64,000 nt of DNA from Immersiella caudata (lineage: Eukaryota; Ascomycota; Sordariomycetes; Sordariales; Lasiosphaeriaceae), in assembly GCA_030512335.1 (NCBI GenBank), contig JAULSU010000003.1:2418001-2482000 (forward strand), given 5' to 3'. Every line of letters begins with the position of its first letter. The stretch's first letter is position 1. Position numbers and translations under genes: made by a program. The notes under the pieces are model-generated. The model ran no database searches and was not told the DNA's origin. It was given only the letters and a program-made list of their open reading frames with translations. This document shows, piece by piece, positions 1 through 10,134 of the stretch.

Positions 1-641
1 CGGAGCTTGACGGCAAATGCGATGAGGAGGAACAGCCAGTAAAACAAAACGACCCCGTTAGCGTTTCGGAGGCGAGAGTGCTCGAGCCATTGTATTGTGA
101 ATATCACAAACAGAGACAGTATCGTAACTGCCGTAGTCCATACTCGGAAGTCTTGAAACCAGATGTCGCCGTAGTTCGCAATTTGTATTCCGAGCTGGGC
201 CGCAATATCCCCAACGATGAGGACGAGAAGTGTCTGCAAGACAGGTCAGAACACACGCGCTTGCAGAGAACCCCTTCGTTGAGCGAAGCCGGGATGACCT
301 ACCTGTTTCGTCCAGAAGTGCCAGTCCTTGGCAACATCGGTCGGCCTCCTCCAGACGGCCAGCCACCACACGGCGACTGCACCGAACAGAAGTCCAAAGG
401 CGGCGACCGAGGCGACCCAGACATCAATAAAGCAGGGTGTGAAATCATATCGTATCGGGCTCAACGGGCCCCATCCCTCTTCATTGCCGCATAGAGGTTC
501 CTTCAAGTGCGCAGTCGCCGAAAGATAACCGCTGCGACCAAGGCCGAAGACGCGGTGGTGTCCGGTAAAAGAGCCCGTATCAAAAAGGGGCCTCTGGGCA
601 GAGCCGCCGCCATCAAAACCGGCCCCCATTGGCGTAGCCAT
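1..641 (-). CDS. MRP/YCF1-type ABC transporter, N-terminal part (cut by window edge)
   Basis: Partial gene reading leftwards out of the window. The ATG is at 641-639. Exon 1 is 641-303, a 69-bp intron runs 302-234 (GTAGGT..TTGCAG), and exon 2 runs from 233 past position 1. Both exons are in phase 0. After a short N-terminal leader the protein shows the extracellular start of the TMD0 domain of class C (MRP/YCF1/YBT1) transporters, with motifs such as GWGPLSP and DFTPCFIDVW. Hydrophobic helices follow (for example VASVAAFGLLFGAVAVWW and VVLFYWLFLLIAFAV). The family exports glutathione conjugates, bile acids or metal complexes, often into the vacuole. The nucleotide-binding domains lie outside the window, so the subfamily cannot be fixed. 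The first ~50 residues look less conserved, and an upstream non-coding exon is possible. Confidence 0.8.
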
Positions 642-1573
642 ACGCTATATCCTCGCGACGAACTCCAAGCCCTTCATAGCACGCAGCCAAACGCGGATTC
701 GGGGATAGGATGCGCGGCGGTAGAACACGCAGGATCGTGTCGGCGTGGGTAGTCTCGGAGATGGAACTGGTCTGCCGAGTTGACAGCTGCTATAGATTCG
801 TCAGAACCGTTGTTTTGGCGAGATTCGGGGAGAAGTGGAAGCCGTGCTCGGCTTTACCGCTGGAGATGTTTGGTCAGCGGGTGTCGCCCGGAGCTAGGTG
901 CTTGAGCGGGTCGGGCTATCCCTAAACGGCCCTGCTGCATGCAGGTCACCGTCCGCGCATGCCAAGACAGACGAGTTATAAGAGAACCTTCAATCACACC
1001 AAATTCCTGCGCTTGGAAAGGTTCCTCACTAATGGTGCATCCCGCAGTCCACAAGAGAGACTCCACCGAAAGTCGGAGCAGCAACCCCACTGCAGAGCAT
1101 CCATCACTAGTTGACTTCCTACAATTTTCGTTTCCAATCCGATCGAAGCGACGCGTGCCCTGGCGACAGCAGCTTCTGCCTTGTGCGGCTTCTCGGGTGG
1201 TTAATTGACCTTTAGTGTAGATGCCAAGACTTCTCATTTACAGGGCTTTCCGCAAGCGAGGCTATAGGGCAGAAGCTTGCTTTGTCGCTGACGCAAGATG
1301 CTGGACAATCCTCAATGACCCAGAACATGAGGTCCAGGCATGAAGTTGCTAGTTTACGATGACACCAAATCTACCTCACCTTTCCCCGTCCTCGAATCTC
1401 AACCGGTGAAACACAATCTTACTTCAGTCCCGCCTTCCACACGTGGTAGTCCCTGAACGTCCCGAGATCCAACCCTCCGCTCCCGCTCACCTACCCCACC
1501 TGCCAATCAAGACACGGCGCCCTGTAATGACGTTAGCCCCACCACCCCCCAAAGTGAACCCCTCCTCAACACC
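642..1573. other. Intergenic, divergent promoter region
   Basis: About 0.9 kb between the divergent ABC transporter and UPF0047 genes. It holds only short overlapping ORFs on both strands with no recognisable protein. The last ~200 bp before the UPF0047 gene are very pyrimidine-rich, as is common in fungal core promoters and leaders. No RNA gene was seen. Confidence 0.5.
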
Positions 1574-1831
1574 ATGATGCCCCCTCGAACAGCTCCCCAA
1601 GTATCCTCAACAAGCACACTACTCCTCTTCTTCATCGTCCTCCTTTGCTTCTTCCCCAACCTCTTCCACCTCCTCTGGACCCTCCCCTACGCCTCATCAT
1701 CCCCGCACCCAGCGAACCCTCGCACGCCGAACCAGTGTCAATACCACCAAGCTCCCCCGAGCAGCAGCATCCCACAATGTGGGACCAGAAGCAATTCACC
1801 CTCCCCTCGCGGGCACGCGGCTCGTACCTAA
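1574..1831 (+). other. Upstream ORF overlapping the UPF0047 start, with a hydrophobic segment
   Basis: An ATG-ATG pair at 1574-1579 opens an 85-codon frame that overlaps the UPF0047 start codon (1777) in a different frame. Its N-terminal third encodes a strongly hydrophobic stretch (LLLFFIVLLCFF and onward) resembling a signal anchor; the rest is Pro/Ser-rich. It could be a translational uORF, a chance product of the pyrimidine-rich leader, or an alternative N-terminus if an unrecognised short intron joined the frames. I found no good intron that does this. Confidence 0.3.
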
Positions 1832-2324
1832 TCACCGATCAGGTCGTCAAGGAGCTCCCCGAAATCCGGTCGTACAAGGTGGGATTGCTCAACTTGTTTG
1901 TGCAGCACACAAGCTGTGCGTTGAGCTTGAATGAGAATTGGGATGAGGTGAGGGCCCTTTTCTGCATCTCCGTGAAACCTAGGCGTGTATTGATTTCGAT
2001 ATTAGGATGTGAGGGCCGATATGAGCGATACTCTAGACCGGATTGTTCCTGAGGCGGGGCCCAAGGGGGAGGCGCTTTATCGGCATGATGCTGAAGGGCC
2101 GGATGATCTCCCAGCGCACGTCAAGTCCGCGTTGATCGGGGCGAGTGTTACGATTCCAATTCGGGATGGGAAATTGGTAGGTTCATTTGCCCCTTGTTCA
2201 GCAGTAAGACTGACTTCGTGATTGCCAGGCTTTGGGCACATGGCAGGGTATTTGGGCGCTTGAATTTCGGACAGCAAAACATACGCGCAAGGTGATTGCG
2301 ACGATACAGGGCGAAAAGGCATGA
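1777..2324 (+). CDS. UPF0047 / YjbQ family protein
   Basis: Three exons: 1777-1947, 2006-2176 and 2229-2324. The introns are 58 and 52 bp, both phase 0, giving 145 aa. The protein spans the whole YjbQ fold: an N-terminal strand region (QFTLPSRARGSYLIT), the signature NLFVQHTSCALSLNEN, a middle HDAEGPDDLPAH motif, and the C-terminal ALGTWQGIWALEF followed by a short strand. Conserved histidines and acidic residues in these motifs form the family's presumed active site. Bacterial YjbQ has weak thiamine-phosphate synthase activity, but the physiological role in fungi is not established. The ATG at 1777 starts exactly where the conserved domain begins. A longer in-frame ORF upstream lacks an ATG. 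The stop at 2322-2324 is convergent with the gene at 2603. Confidence 0.93.
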
Positions 2325-2602
2325 GAGGAGCAAAGTAATCAAAACCAAAGAATGAGCACTGAGGTTCATCCACTTGTAGTTCAAATACCATGAGCGAAAA
2401 GCCGCCCTCTAGCTCTCAAAGTAGTCTAGATACAACGCGACTGGTATGCTAGATTTGTAGCCTCCTTAGAAACGCCATCGAACGCCAACCCATCCGAACC
2501 CCATTCCCATGCCATCCGTCCCGCCCGTTTAAGAAAGCACAACTATGCCTGGATTTTGGTCTGTGGTAAGCCATCTGGACCACATCAGTCACGAGTGGGA
2601 AC

Positions 2603-3463
2603 TCAGTGAGTGCCATTCTCGGTCTTCATGTCCACGTCGTCTCCGCCGGCCAGGACCTTAGTCTTGGGGACGTAGCCCTCCGGGGGTGCGCTGCCAGGTG
2701 TGGCCGCCACGACGTTGCCTTCCTCGTCAACGAACTCAAAGTTATAGCGGCTCAGGAGATGAGGAATCGCAGACAGCTGGGGGCCATATCTTGCGGTGTT
2801 GTCGTAAAGCTCGAAAAGGGGAACCGCGAGGAGCTTCATGTTCTTGGGGACGCTCAGCACCTCTGTAGGGACTGTCAGCAAGGCGCTCTAGGAGATATAA
2901 ACTTGCAAGGAGCAACGAGACGTACTAGACTTAGGGAGCTGGATGAAGTACAGCTTCTTGCACTCCTTGGGGCGCGTGACGTGGGCCGGGATGAAGGGGT
3001 ACATGAAGGTCTCAAAGTTGGGACGCCACCACTGCGCGAGGCAGTCGCCGACTTGCCAGTCCCCAGCCTTCTCGCCCTCGCCCAGGCTGCCCACGGGGGC
3101 GAGCCGCTCATCAAGACGCTGCTTGAAGCCCTCCACCTCGTCGTCCTCGGGGCGGAGATAGTCGCCGGGCAGCTTGAAGAAGGCATTGGCGATCTGAAGC
3201 ATCAGAATATGCGGGTGATTGTGCTCGTGACACACCAAGATGCCCTCGCAGGTGCGGCGCATGCCGTGGGCGACATAGTGTTCCTCGAGGCGCTTGAGAC
3301 GTGCAAGGACGGAAGGGTCCTCCTCGGGTTGTGTTTCCTTCACTCCGAAGGTGTAGTTGGAAAGCGGGAAGAGTCGGATCGTTTCGGGCTGGTTGGCGTT
3401 GAACGAGAGGGGAATGATGGGCGGCTGCGAGCTCTGGAGAGCCGTCGATGTGATGGTTGACAT
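2603..3463 (-). CDS. Cleavage factor Im 25 kDa subunit (NUDT21/CPSF5 family)
   Basis: Two exons, 3463-2926 and 2862-2603, split by a 63-bp intron, giving 265 aa. The protein matches the CFIm25 family, a Nudix-fold protein without hydrolase activity that binds UGUA elements in pre-mRNA during 3'-end processing. Recognisable blocks are the N-terminal PLSNYTFG segment, EGILVCHEHNHPHILMLQ, LPGDYLRPEDDEVEGFKQRL and WWRPNFETFMYPF. After the intron come VPKNMKLLAVPLFELYDN and YGPQLSAIPHLLSRYNF. The splice restores the expected continuity LPKS-K-VLSVPKN. A short acidic tail follows. The ATG at 3463-3461 is the first in frame. It points away from the GTPase pseudogene across a ~1 kb spacer. Confidence 0.94.
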
Positions 3464-4421
3464 TGTGGTGCAAAGACCTCAGGACGCTGTAGACCTTTGG
3501 TCGGAACTCTGCAGGGGTTTGAGATTTGTCCGATGATTTGGTATTCTTTGGTATTCTTTGGTCAAAAGCAAAACTAGGAGGTGTTTCAGACGGAGCACCG
3601 TGTGTGTTGTCTTTTCGGCGTTCTCGAGTTGAGAAAGGCAGTGGACAAGCGGGATGCAGCCTTAAGGTGTGAAGTTCCCAAGCTCAGAGCTGGGGGAAAA
3701 TAAACGCCACCACGCGGCTGTGCACTAGCGTCTTGGCACCTTTAACCTCACCTCTCCGCCTCGGCCTGTGTTGCAAACCTCATCGACCTGTGAACAAATT
3801 ATCAGCGACTTTTAGGGACACCAAAGAGCCCCTAAAATGACCCTGGGCATTATTAGCCTCTGTATACCGCACTGCAAAAATACTCCACCCGTCCCAGCAT
3901 GGCTAAGTTCAGGGATGTGAACCGCCGCTTTCCCCGAGAGACAAGACTTGGAAGTCTTTCGTTGAGCCCTTCCCAAAAAAGGAAGTTCATCTGACCTATA
4001 AGTCGTGTTTGTTTACAATCCTCTATCATCGCCAACACTCACAACCTTGGCTTCACTTCTACCCCACCTTCCCGCTGCCTCTTCCTCAATCCTAGCTCTT
4101 CCTCGAGATTTCCTCGAGAAAACCCCCCAGACAAAAACTCCTACCATCATCCGCCCCAGGAACTCTGCCCTTTTCCCTCTGCCTCTTCTCCCAGAGCAAA
4201 TCAAGGCACTGATCTTGATTGGTATCAAGTGCTCTCTCTTTTCAAAATCGCATCTTCCATCACACTGCCTGCCTGAGTGCCGGTACACTCTCCCGCAGGT
4301 CTCTCAGCTTCTTTCCTTTAAGCTCACCCATTGTTCTCTTGACTTGGACTCGCCTCTCCTCAACCTTTGGCGAAGCACTCTACCATTTGTCAGCAGGCCT
4401 CCGCCTTATCTTCCTGCTGAG
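3464..4421. other. Intergenic spacer with a 10-bp tandem duplication
   Basis: Spacer between the CFIm25 start and the GTPase pseudogene. It contains a direct 10-bp duplication (gtattctttg, twice) near 3541-3560. From ~4010 to 4420 there is a long C/T-rich leader that is open in one frame but carries no recognisable protein. It is probably the promoter and 5' UTR of the former GTPase gene. Confidence 0.5.
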
Positions 4422-6278
4422 ATGGCTACCATGGCCACCGCCGTGTCAAGACCCGGTGCTGGAGAGCGCATGAAGCTTCATTACCTGCAGCGCCTCGAAG
4501 GAGAAAACGACTCCGAGAAGCTCGAAGAGGGCATCGAGCCGGCTGTCAAGATTCTCACAGCTGTTGACAGTGCACTGAGCGAGGTCAACAATTCGCCTGA
4601 AACTGCAAAGCTGAGGCCATCAATTGAGACATTCCGCGCCCAGGTTCGTCCCCAACACACAATTGTCGGCGTCGTGGGGAGCACTGGAGCTGGGAAAAGC
4701 TCTGTAATCAACACTATTCTCGGCGAGGAGGACCTCGTCCCGACATCTTGGATGCGAGCCTGTACGGCGGTTGTCACGGAGCTTCTTTACAACGATTCTG
4801 AGGACGAGGAAAAGAAGTATCGTGCAGATATCCACTTCATCAGCAGGGACGAGTGGCTCTAGGAGCTCAGAGTTCTCTTCGTCGATCTCTCCAATGGCGA
4901 AAACGGACAAGGGAGCGACGCGACGGCGAGCATTGACAACGAGGCAAAAATTGCATACGACAAGATTCGAGCCGTTTATTACAGCATGCCCAAGAAAGCC
5001 CTACTAGGGTCTAAGATGGCAGCCGAGGGCCTCGCGAATGATGCCTCAGTCGCGGACATCCTAGGCAGTGTCCTCCACCTCAGCGCGCCGGACTCCAAAG
5101 GCCTTCTGGAGCAGGTGCAGAGGTAGATTGATTCGAAGGACAAGGCGTCCGGCACCAAGAACCGTCCTAAGATAATGGAATTTTAGCCACTGATCAAGGT
5201 GCTCAAAGTATTCACCGGTTTTGAAAACCGGACTTATCTTAGCCGACTTGGTAAGTAACAGGACAGCCCACCATGTAACCAGACTTGACCAATTTAAACA
5301 CAGCCAGGAGTCCAGGGCTCAAACGCGGCCAGGCCTGCGGTCGCTGCATCTTACATCGAGAAGTGCACTGGGTTGCGGATCGTTGCCCAACCAACCGCGC
5401 TGTTGACGACAAGATCGCGTACAACCTGATGTCGGACTCATTCGGACGACAGCTCCAGCTAGACGGGGCCTACTCTGCAGTAACATTCATCTGCACCAAG
5501 ATGGATGAAATAAACCAGACCGAAATGTCAAAAGTGATCCACCAAGAGGATCGTATTTTCCAGCTCCACCAAGACTTTGAGAAGGCCGAGGGCGAGGCAC
5601 GGAAACTCAAGGCCGAGATGGCTTGTGTAGAGTCCGATTTCAGTGATGTGCACCAATACATGGCTGCGTTGATGATACAAGTCGTCGTTTCTGACGAGCC
5701 ACTCAAGTTAGCCGATGAGTTGAGGGCCGAGGAGCTAAAGTTTCTAGAGAATGCCATGGAGGTTCTCACTCAGGTAAGCATCTAGCCAGAATCAATCCAC
5801 TCTGCCCTGAGCTAACTGTATGTACAGAACCTCAAGGCTGCCGTCACAGCAGCTTTTGAAGAATGCCGACAAAGGATGGATGAGCAGCTACATGCGCATG
5901 AAGGGACACATGAGTGAGCACATTTTGAGTGTCCGAGGTTCTATGTTCTCGGCCGCCACCGCCGATGTGGCAGAACTTCTGGTGGGGATTGTTAATCAGT
6001 TAGATGATGAAGTTGATGGAAAGACCAAAGCAATCTTGAAGAAAGTTCGAATGAACTTCGAACAGCTTGTTACCGATCAAGATGTCTTCAAGGTCTTCAG
6101 TGACGTCCGGGAAGTGACCAGGAAGATTCTCCTCAATGCCGGCAGGAGTTTCAAAAAGATCTACCGAAGCAGACCCGTTGAACGGACTGATATCATACCA
6201 GAGACAGCAGCAGACAACGCTCCAAAAGAGGCCGCAGAGCCGGCTGTCATCCCGGGAAGCATCACCGGAAGTGCCTAA
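4422..6278 (+). pseudogene. Dynamin/SLIP-GC-like large GTPase pseudogene
   Basis: From the ATG at 4422 the frame shows a helical N-terminus and a clear P-loop GSTGAGKSS at about residues 87-95. In-frame TAG codons follow at 4860-4862, 5124-5126 and 5184-5186, yet the protein-like sequence continues between them (ELRVLFVDL, IAYDKIRAVYYSMPKKALLG, PLIKVLKVF). The frame then shifts by about 5210-5220 to KTGLILADL. A good intron at 5251-5303 leads to PGVQGSNAARPAV and YIEKCTGL. One base appears missing in the C-run near 5390, after which NRAVDDKIAYNL and GAYSAVTFICTKMDE (the TKxD base-recognition motif) continue to 5774. After a second likely intron the frame breaks again, and a C-terminal helical part ends at 6278. 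Functional relatives are much longer. These GTPases are often multicopy in filamentous fungi. All three nonsense codons could come from C-to-T or G-to-A changes, but this needs an intact homologue to prove. Confidence 0.85.
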
Positions 6279-8262
6279 CTATGGCCTTTCAAACCTTGGT
6301 TATGTTGTGCAAGGACTCCAGCGCGGAATTCGAAGAGCTCTCCGTGTCTGTCCCGAAGGCGGTTTATAACGACTCGTTGTGGACGGACTGGACTTTACAT
6401 TTGTTGTTATTGGGGATGTTTGTGAGGGAGGTTATCAAAGGGAAGGTTAGCAGTCCGGGTTACAATCCGGGTTGCAGTTGGTTCAAGCCACCTCACTCCC
6501 CCCTTTATCAAGGAAATAAGGTTCATACAGCAGAGCAACGTCAATCCCGTCCTTTCCGCTTCCAGACTTGCTGCGAATATTAAATCTCGCTGCAAAATTT
6601 TTTGCGACCTGATCTTTTCCCTCTTCCACCATCCCAGCAGAGGCAATTGTCAGAACTTGCCAAGCACACTCGGTCCCAAATCGCCTCACTATCTGTCTTC
6701 TCGCAGCTTGGCTCTCCATCTGCTTTACTCTTCTCGCCAATTGCTTATTATCAGTTCTGCTCACTGTTAACTCTCATAAATATCAGCTTCCTTGTCGATC
6801 CGATGAAGATCCGCAATGGCAGCTTCGGCTCTCACCCAGGATCAGCTCGTCGCCGAACTCTGGCGAATGTGCAATGATCAGGCGGCGTTCTTCAAGGGCC
6901 AGCTCTCATTTCTCGAGGCACGTCTAGAGGCCCAAAACGCCGTCGTCAAGACTCAGCTCGACGATATCATCAACCTCCAGAAGCGTATCATGGTCCTCCA
7001 CGATTAAGTCTTGCGGTTACAGGATGAGACTCGTTAGGCGCGGGTAACTCTGATGAAGTATGTCGCCACCTTCCCCTTCCGTGAGTCCCTGTTCTACCAC
7101 CAAATATTATCAGCGTTCGCAATTCTATCAACCCTTAAAGACGGGACGGGGAATTGCAAGGGAAAACCAATGTTGCTGAGGACCAGGCGCCCTAATGAAT
7201 GTGATGGAAACATCGATACGACCCTTGAGCATTGATAGACCAGCTGCCCAAACACACTTGAGATAGCGTTAGGCATAAAAAAGCATTGATGAACACGGGA
7301 TGATGCTGGCTATGAAGAATCACAGTTAATGTTGTCCTGATCTCTTGGGATTTTGGTCCCCAAGTGGCGCTTCGGAACATGGATGTATCGCATCTGCCCC
7401 CATCTAAATTGATTGGGATGCAAAGCGCTATCGGATGTTGGTCATCGGGATCGCCAATGGGTGCCACGCATTCTCCCAGGACGGTGGGACCACCACCTTC
7501 TTCGGCACCTGGCAGGGGTGCCGGTTGCTTCAGCCTTGAATAAGCGAGACGGGTCCCGAGAGTCCCAGCGTCCACACCCTCTCCTCACCGCTCTGCCGCA
7601 GCGTCTGGACTCGTCTGTGCCGCGAGTTCTGGGCCGTAGACAGGTGCTGGAGCGGCTCCATTGTTACATCGAACGCCTGGCCGGAAAGCGGGCGCGTATT
7701 CACTGCTCCGGCATGGGGGGGCGCTCGTGAAGGGGCAAATTCTTCGGGATGAAGGCACTTCGGCAGCGTTGGAATATCAAGCGGGAAAGCCAAAAGGAGC
7801 TTTGGAAAGGTTTAAACCTCACCTGACTGGCCTTTGCGAAGTTTCATCACAACCAGGAATCTTAGAAGGGGGGTTGAACCGAAGTGCACTCTGGTTCTCT
7901 CGGCGCCCACTTCAACCTGGTATCGGGTGTTGCCCTCAAGCCCAACGCCCAGTGCGCCAGTGCGCCAGTGCGCCACACCACCTTCCAGGTTTTCCAGCCA
8001 AGCGGCAACCCACCCCAATTCACCTAATTTGATGCAAAACCCATTCCGCGTTCGCACACCTTCCGAACTGCTTTGAGGGATACCTTGGGCCCTATTTCCG
8101 ACCAGCTTCTCACTCTCTTTCTATTCCCTGCTACGATGCTATCGATGGCGGACCACTAGACGGGGAGCATGAACAAAAGCCTGACTGCTGCCTTCGCATC
8201 CCTGGTCACGCGTGAGGAGCTTCTGATTTGGAGAGGTGCCTGCCGGCATCGCAGTCAGCAAA
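6279..8262. other. Gene-poor spacer
   Basis: About 2 kb with no recognisable complete gene apart from the small ORF at 6816. An ORF with an ATG at 6281 (100 codons) follows directly on the GTPase pseudogene and may be more of its debris; I cannot assign it. Around 7950-7980 there is a short tandem repeat of the unit gtgcgcca. The final ~200 bp form the leader of the gene at 8263. Confidence 0.45.
6816..7080 (+). pseudogene. Possible decayed small coiled-coil protein gene
   Basis: An ATG at 6816 opens 63 codons of amphipathic, Leu/Gln-rich helix (LSFLEARLEAQNAVVKTQLDD) ending at TAA 7005-7007. In the same frame, past this stop, the heptad-like pattern continues (VLRLQDETR) to a TAG at 7035-7037 and on to a GTGAGT donor-like site at 7081. 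Both stops could derive from CAA and CAG glutamine codons. Either this is a genuine 63-aa protein or the start of a longer coiled-coil gene with two nonsense mutations. No family was recognised. Confidence 0.35.
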
Positions 8263-10134
8263 ATGGACGACACCGCGAGGCTCGTGTCAGAGCTGCACGA
8301 CAAGCTCGCTGAGCTTGATGGAAAGGTCGCCGCATATCAGCGCGACATGCTAGCTCAGTTTCACAAACACATGGACGATTGTCTCAAGGGATACCCGCAG
8401 CACGTCTCAAATGAGGTCTCTCGAGTCATCGCTGCGTCGATGTTCAAGTATCCTGCCCTCAGCCCGCGCAACAGCGGAGACCAGTCCCCACGCTCCGATG
8501 ACGTTGAAGATATCGCCCGTATCGCCTGGGACGGCCGGAAATCGCCGCCGCCCATCCTCTACCACACATCCGGCAAGCCGAAGGACGGACCCCGAAGCCC
8601 ACACCAGCGAGAGAAGGAATTCCAAGGCCTCTTCACCCCGAGCTACCTGCCGCTGCTCGACAGCAGTTACAACAGCCCATTGCAGTCGCCGCCTGTATCA
8701 CCACCGCCCCAGACTGCGCCGTCCGCTGCGCCCACCATTGACGCCCCCGAAAAGGTGGAAGAGCCAACGATAGCGGAGGTCACTACGGAAGGCGCGGCGA
8801 GACCCAGCCTGGTCAGACGCTCCACCGACCGGTCCTTGTCGTCGGTCGAGTCGTCGGGGAGCGAGACGAAAGTGCGTAGAAGCGCACTGAGGCGCTCTTC
8901 CAGCTCGACAAAAGGCAGCCCGCGCCGCGTGCGTTTTGATTTCGAGGGAGCGGAGGTGCTTCCGTCCACATCCCCGGAAGAGCCCGTTGCAATCCTAGCC
9001 CTGCCCGCCGAGGCAGAAATACCCGAGCTCCTGGTGCAGCTGGAGGCCGCAATGCCCGACACGTCAGCTATCGCCGAGGTAGATGAGTCATCGTACAGCC
9101 TCGGAATGTCGCTGCTCGACGTGGAAGGAGAAGAGGACCTGCTGCCCAGGCCCCGAAAAGTATCATCCACCCAGGCGCTGCAGGCCCTCACGCGCAGTCC
9201 GTTGGATGCAGGAACGACCTGGACGGTGGTCAACGCAGATCCGGAAGGGTTGCCCCAGATAAACGGCGATAAGGAGGCCGACGGCGTCTCGAAAGCCGAG
9301 GTCCATGAACAGCCACAAAGTTTAGTTTCCCTCAAGCGCAAGCCAGAGATCACGATTCTCCAGCAAAGCTCCGTAGACAACCACCGCCTTGACGAGCTCC
9401 TCGGTTCCCCGATCGAAGAGCTTGAAGAATATCACGACGAAGACGACGACTCTGAGGAGGAATTCTTGTCCATGAGCACCAAACTTACCAGAAAGACGCC
9501 TTCGCCAATTGCCCAAATGCCATTCCCCAAAGCCCCCGTGGCCAGCGCGGCGGCTCCCACCCCCGCAGTTGCTGGATCAAAGGGTTCTAACCAACCCCTG
9601 ACCCGGTCCCAACCGGCATCAGTGTCTAACAAGAAGGCGCACAACGAAGATGTCGGAGATGATGTTTTCAGCTTCGATGACGAGGGAGGGCAGACTGAGA
9701 AATATCTCCCCGGCGATGATGAGAACGACGACGAAACGCCGATTTCGGACCGCCTCCGGCTCCGGCTCGCCAACGCCGGCAATGCGCCTACGCCTCCCCT
9801 CGAGGCCGACGACCGCAGTACTACGACGTCGGTGCCGCCCGTGTCTCTATCAACGGGCCTTTTTAGCGCTTCGATCGGCTCGTTCAATGGTCGTCCCCTG
9901 CTCGTCAACCCAATGAATAACCCACAGCTCTACGATGAGATCGCAAGCATGAAGAACGTCCATTTTCTGGTCGGTAGTATTGATGGGAGGACCGGCGTTG
10001 ACTCAGCCGACACCAGCAGCTACCGGGCTAGCCTGGCGAAGCATGTCATGGGCACGCCGAGGTCTTTCACCGAGAGGCTCGCGCTTGAGGAGGCTATGGA
10101 GAGACGCCAGGAGGAAGAGGGGGGCAACCAGTAA
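8263..10134 (+). CDS. Hypothetical protein, N-terminal helix and long disordered region
   Basis: Single-exon gene of 623 aa starting at the ATG at 8263. The open frame extends 27 nt upstream only through a GTG. Residues 1-65 are helical and coiled-coil-like (RLVSELHDKLAELDGKVAAYQRDM). From about residue 65 to 530 the protein is low complexity, rich in Ser, Pro, Glu and Asp, with acidic clusters (YHDEDDDSEEEF) and many SP/TP sites. This suggests a phosphorylated scaffold-like protein. The C-terminal ~90 residues look structured (FNGRPLLVNPMNNPQLYDE, KNVHFLVGSIDGRTG, MGTPRSFTERLALEEAMERR) and are the most likely conserved part. I do not recognise the family. Third-position GC bias and length support a real gene. 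Confidence 0.8.
   Translation: MDDTARLVSELHDKLAELDGKVAAYQRDMLAQFHKHMDDCLKGYPQHVSNEVSRVIAASMFKYPALSPRNSGDQSPRSDDVEDIARIAWDGRKSPPPILYHTSGKPKDGPRSPHQREKEFQGLFTPSYLPLLDSSYNSPLQSPPVSPPPQTAPSAAPTIDAPEKVEEPTIAEVTTEGAARPSLVRRSTDRSLSSVESSGSETKVRRSALRRSSSSTKGSPRRVRFDFEGAEVLPSTSPEEPVAILALPAEAEIPELLVQLEAAMPDTSAIAEVDESSYSLGMSLLDVEGEEDLLPRPRKVSSTQALQALTRSPLDAGTTWTVVNADPEGLPQINGDKEADGVSKAEVHEQPQSLVSLKRKPEITILQQSSVDNHRLDELLGSPIEELEEYHDEDDDSEEEFLSMSTKLTRKTPSPIAQMPFPKAPVASAAAPTPAVAGSKGSNQPLTRSQPASVSNKKAHNEDVGDDVFSFDDEGGQTEKYLPGDDENDDETPISDRLRLRLANAGNAPTPPLEADDRSTTTSVPPVSLSTGLFSASIGSFNGRPLLVNPMNNPQLYDEIASMKNVHFLVGSIDGRTGVDSADTSSYRASLAKHVMGTPRSFTERLALEEAMERRQEEEGGNQ

Noticed and set aside
2606..3460. 284-codon open frame on the + strand
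   Set aside because: It lies opposite the CFIm25 gene, whose protein is clearly recognised. Its composition is that of a complementary shadow.
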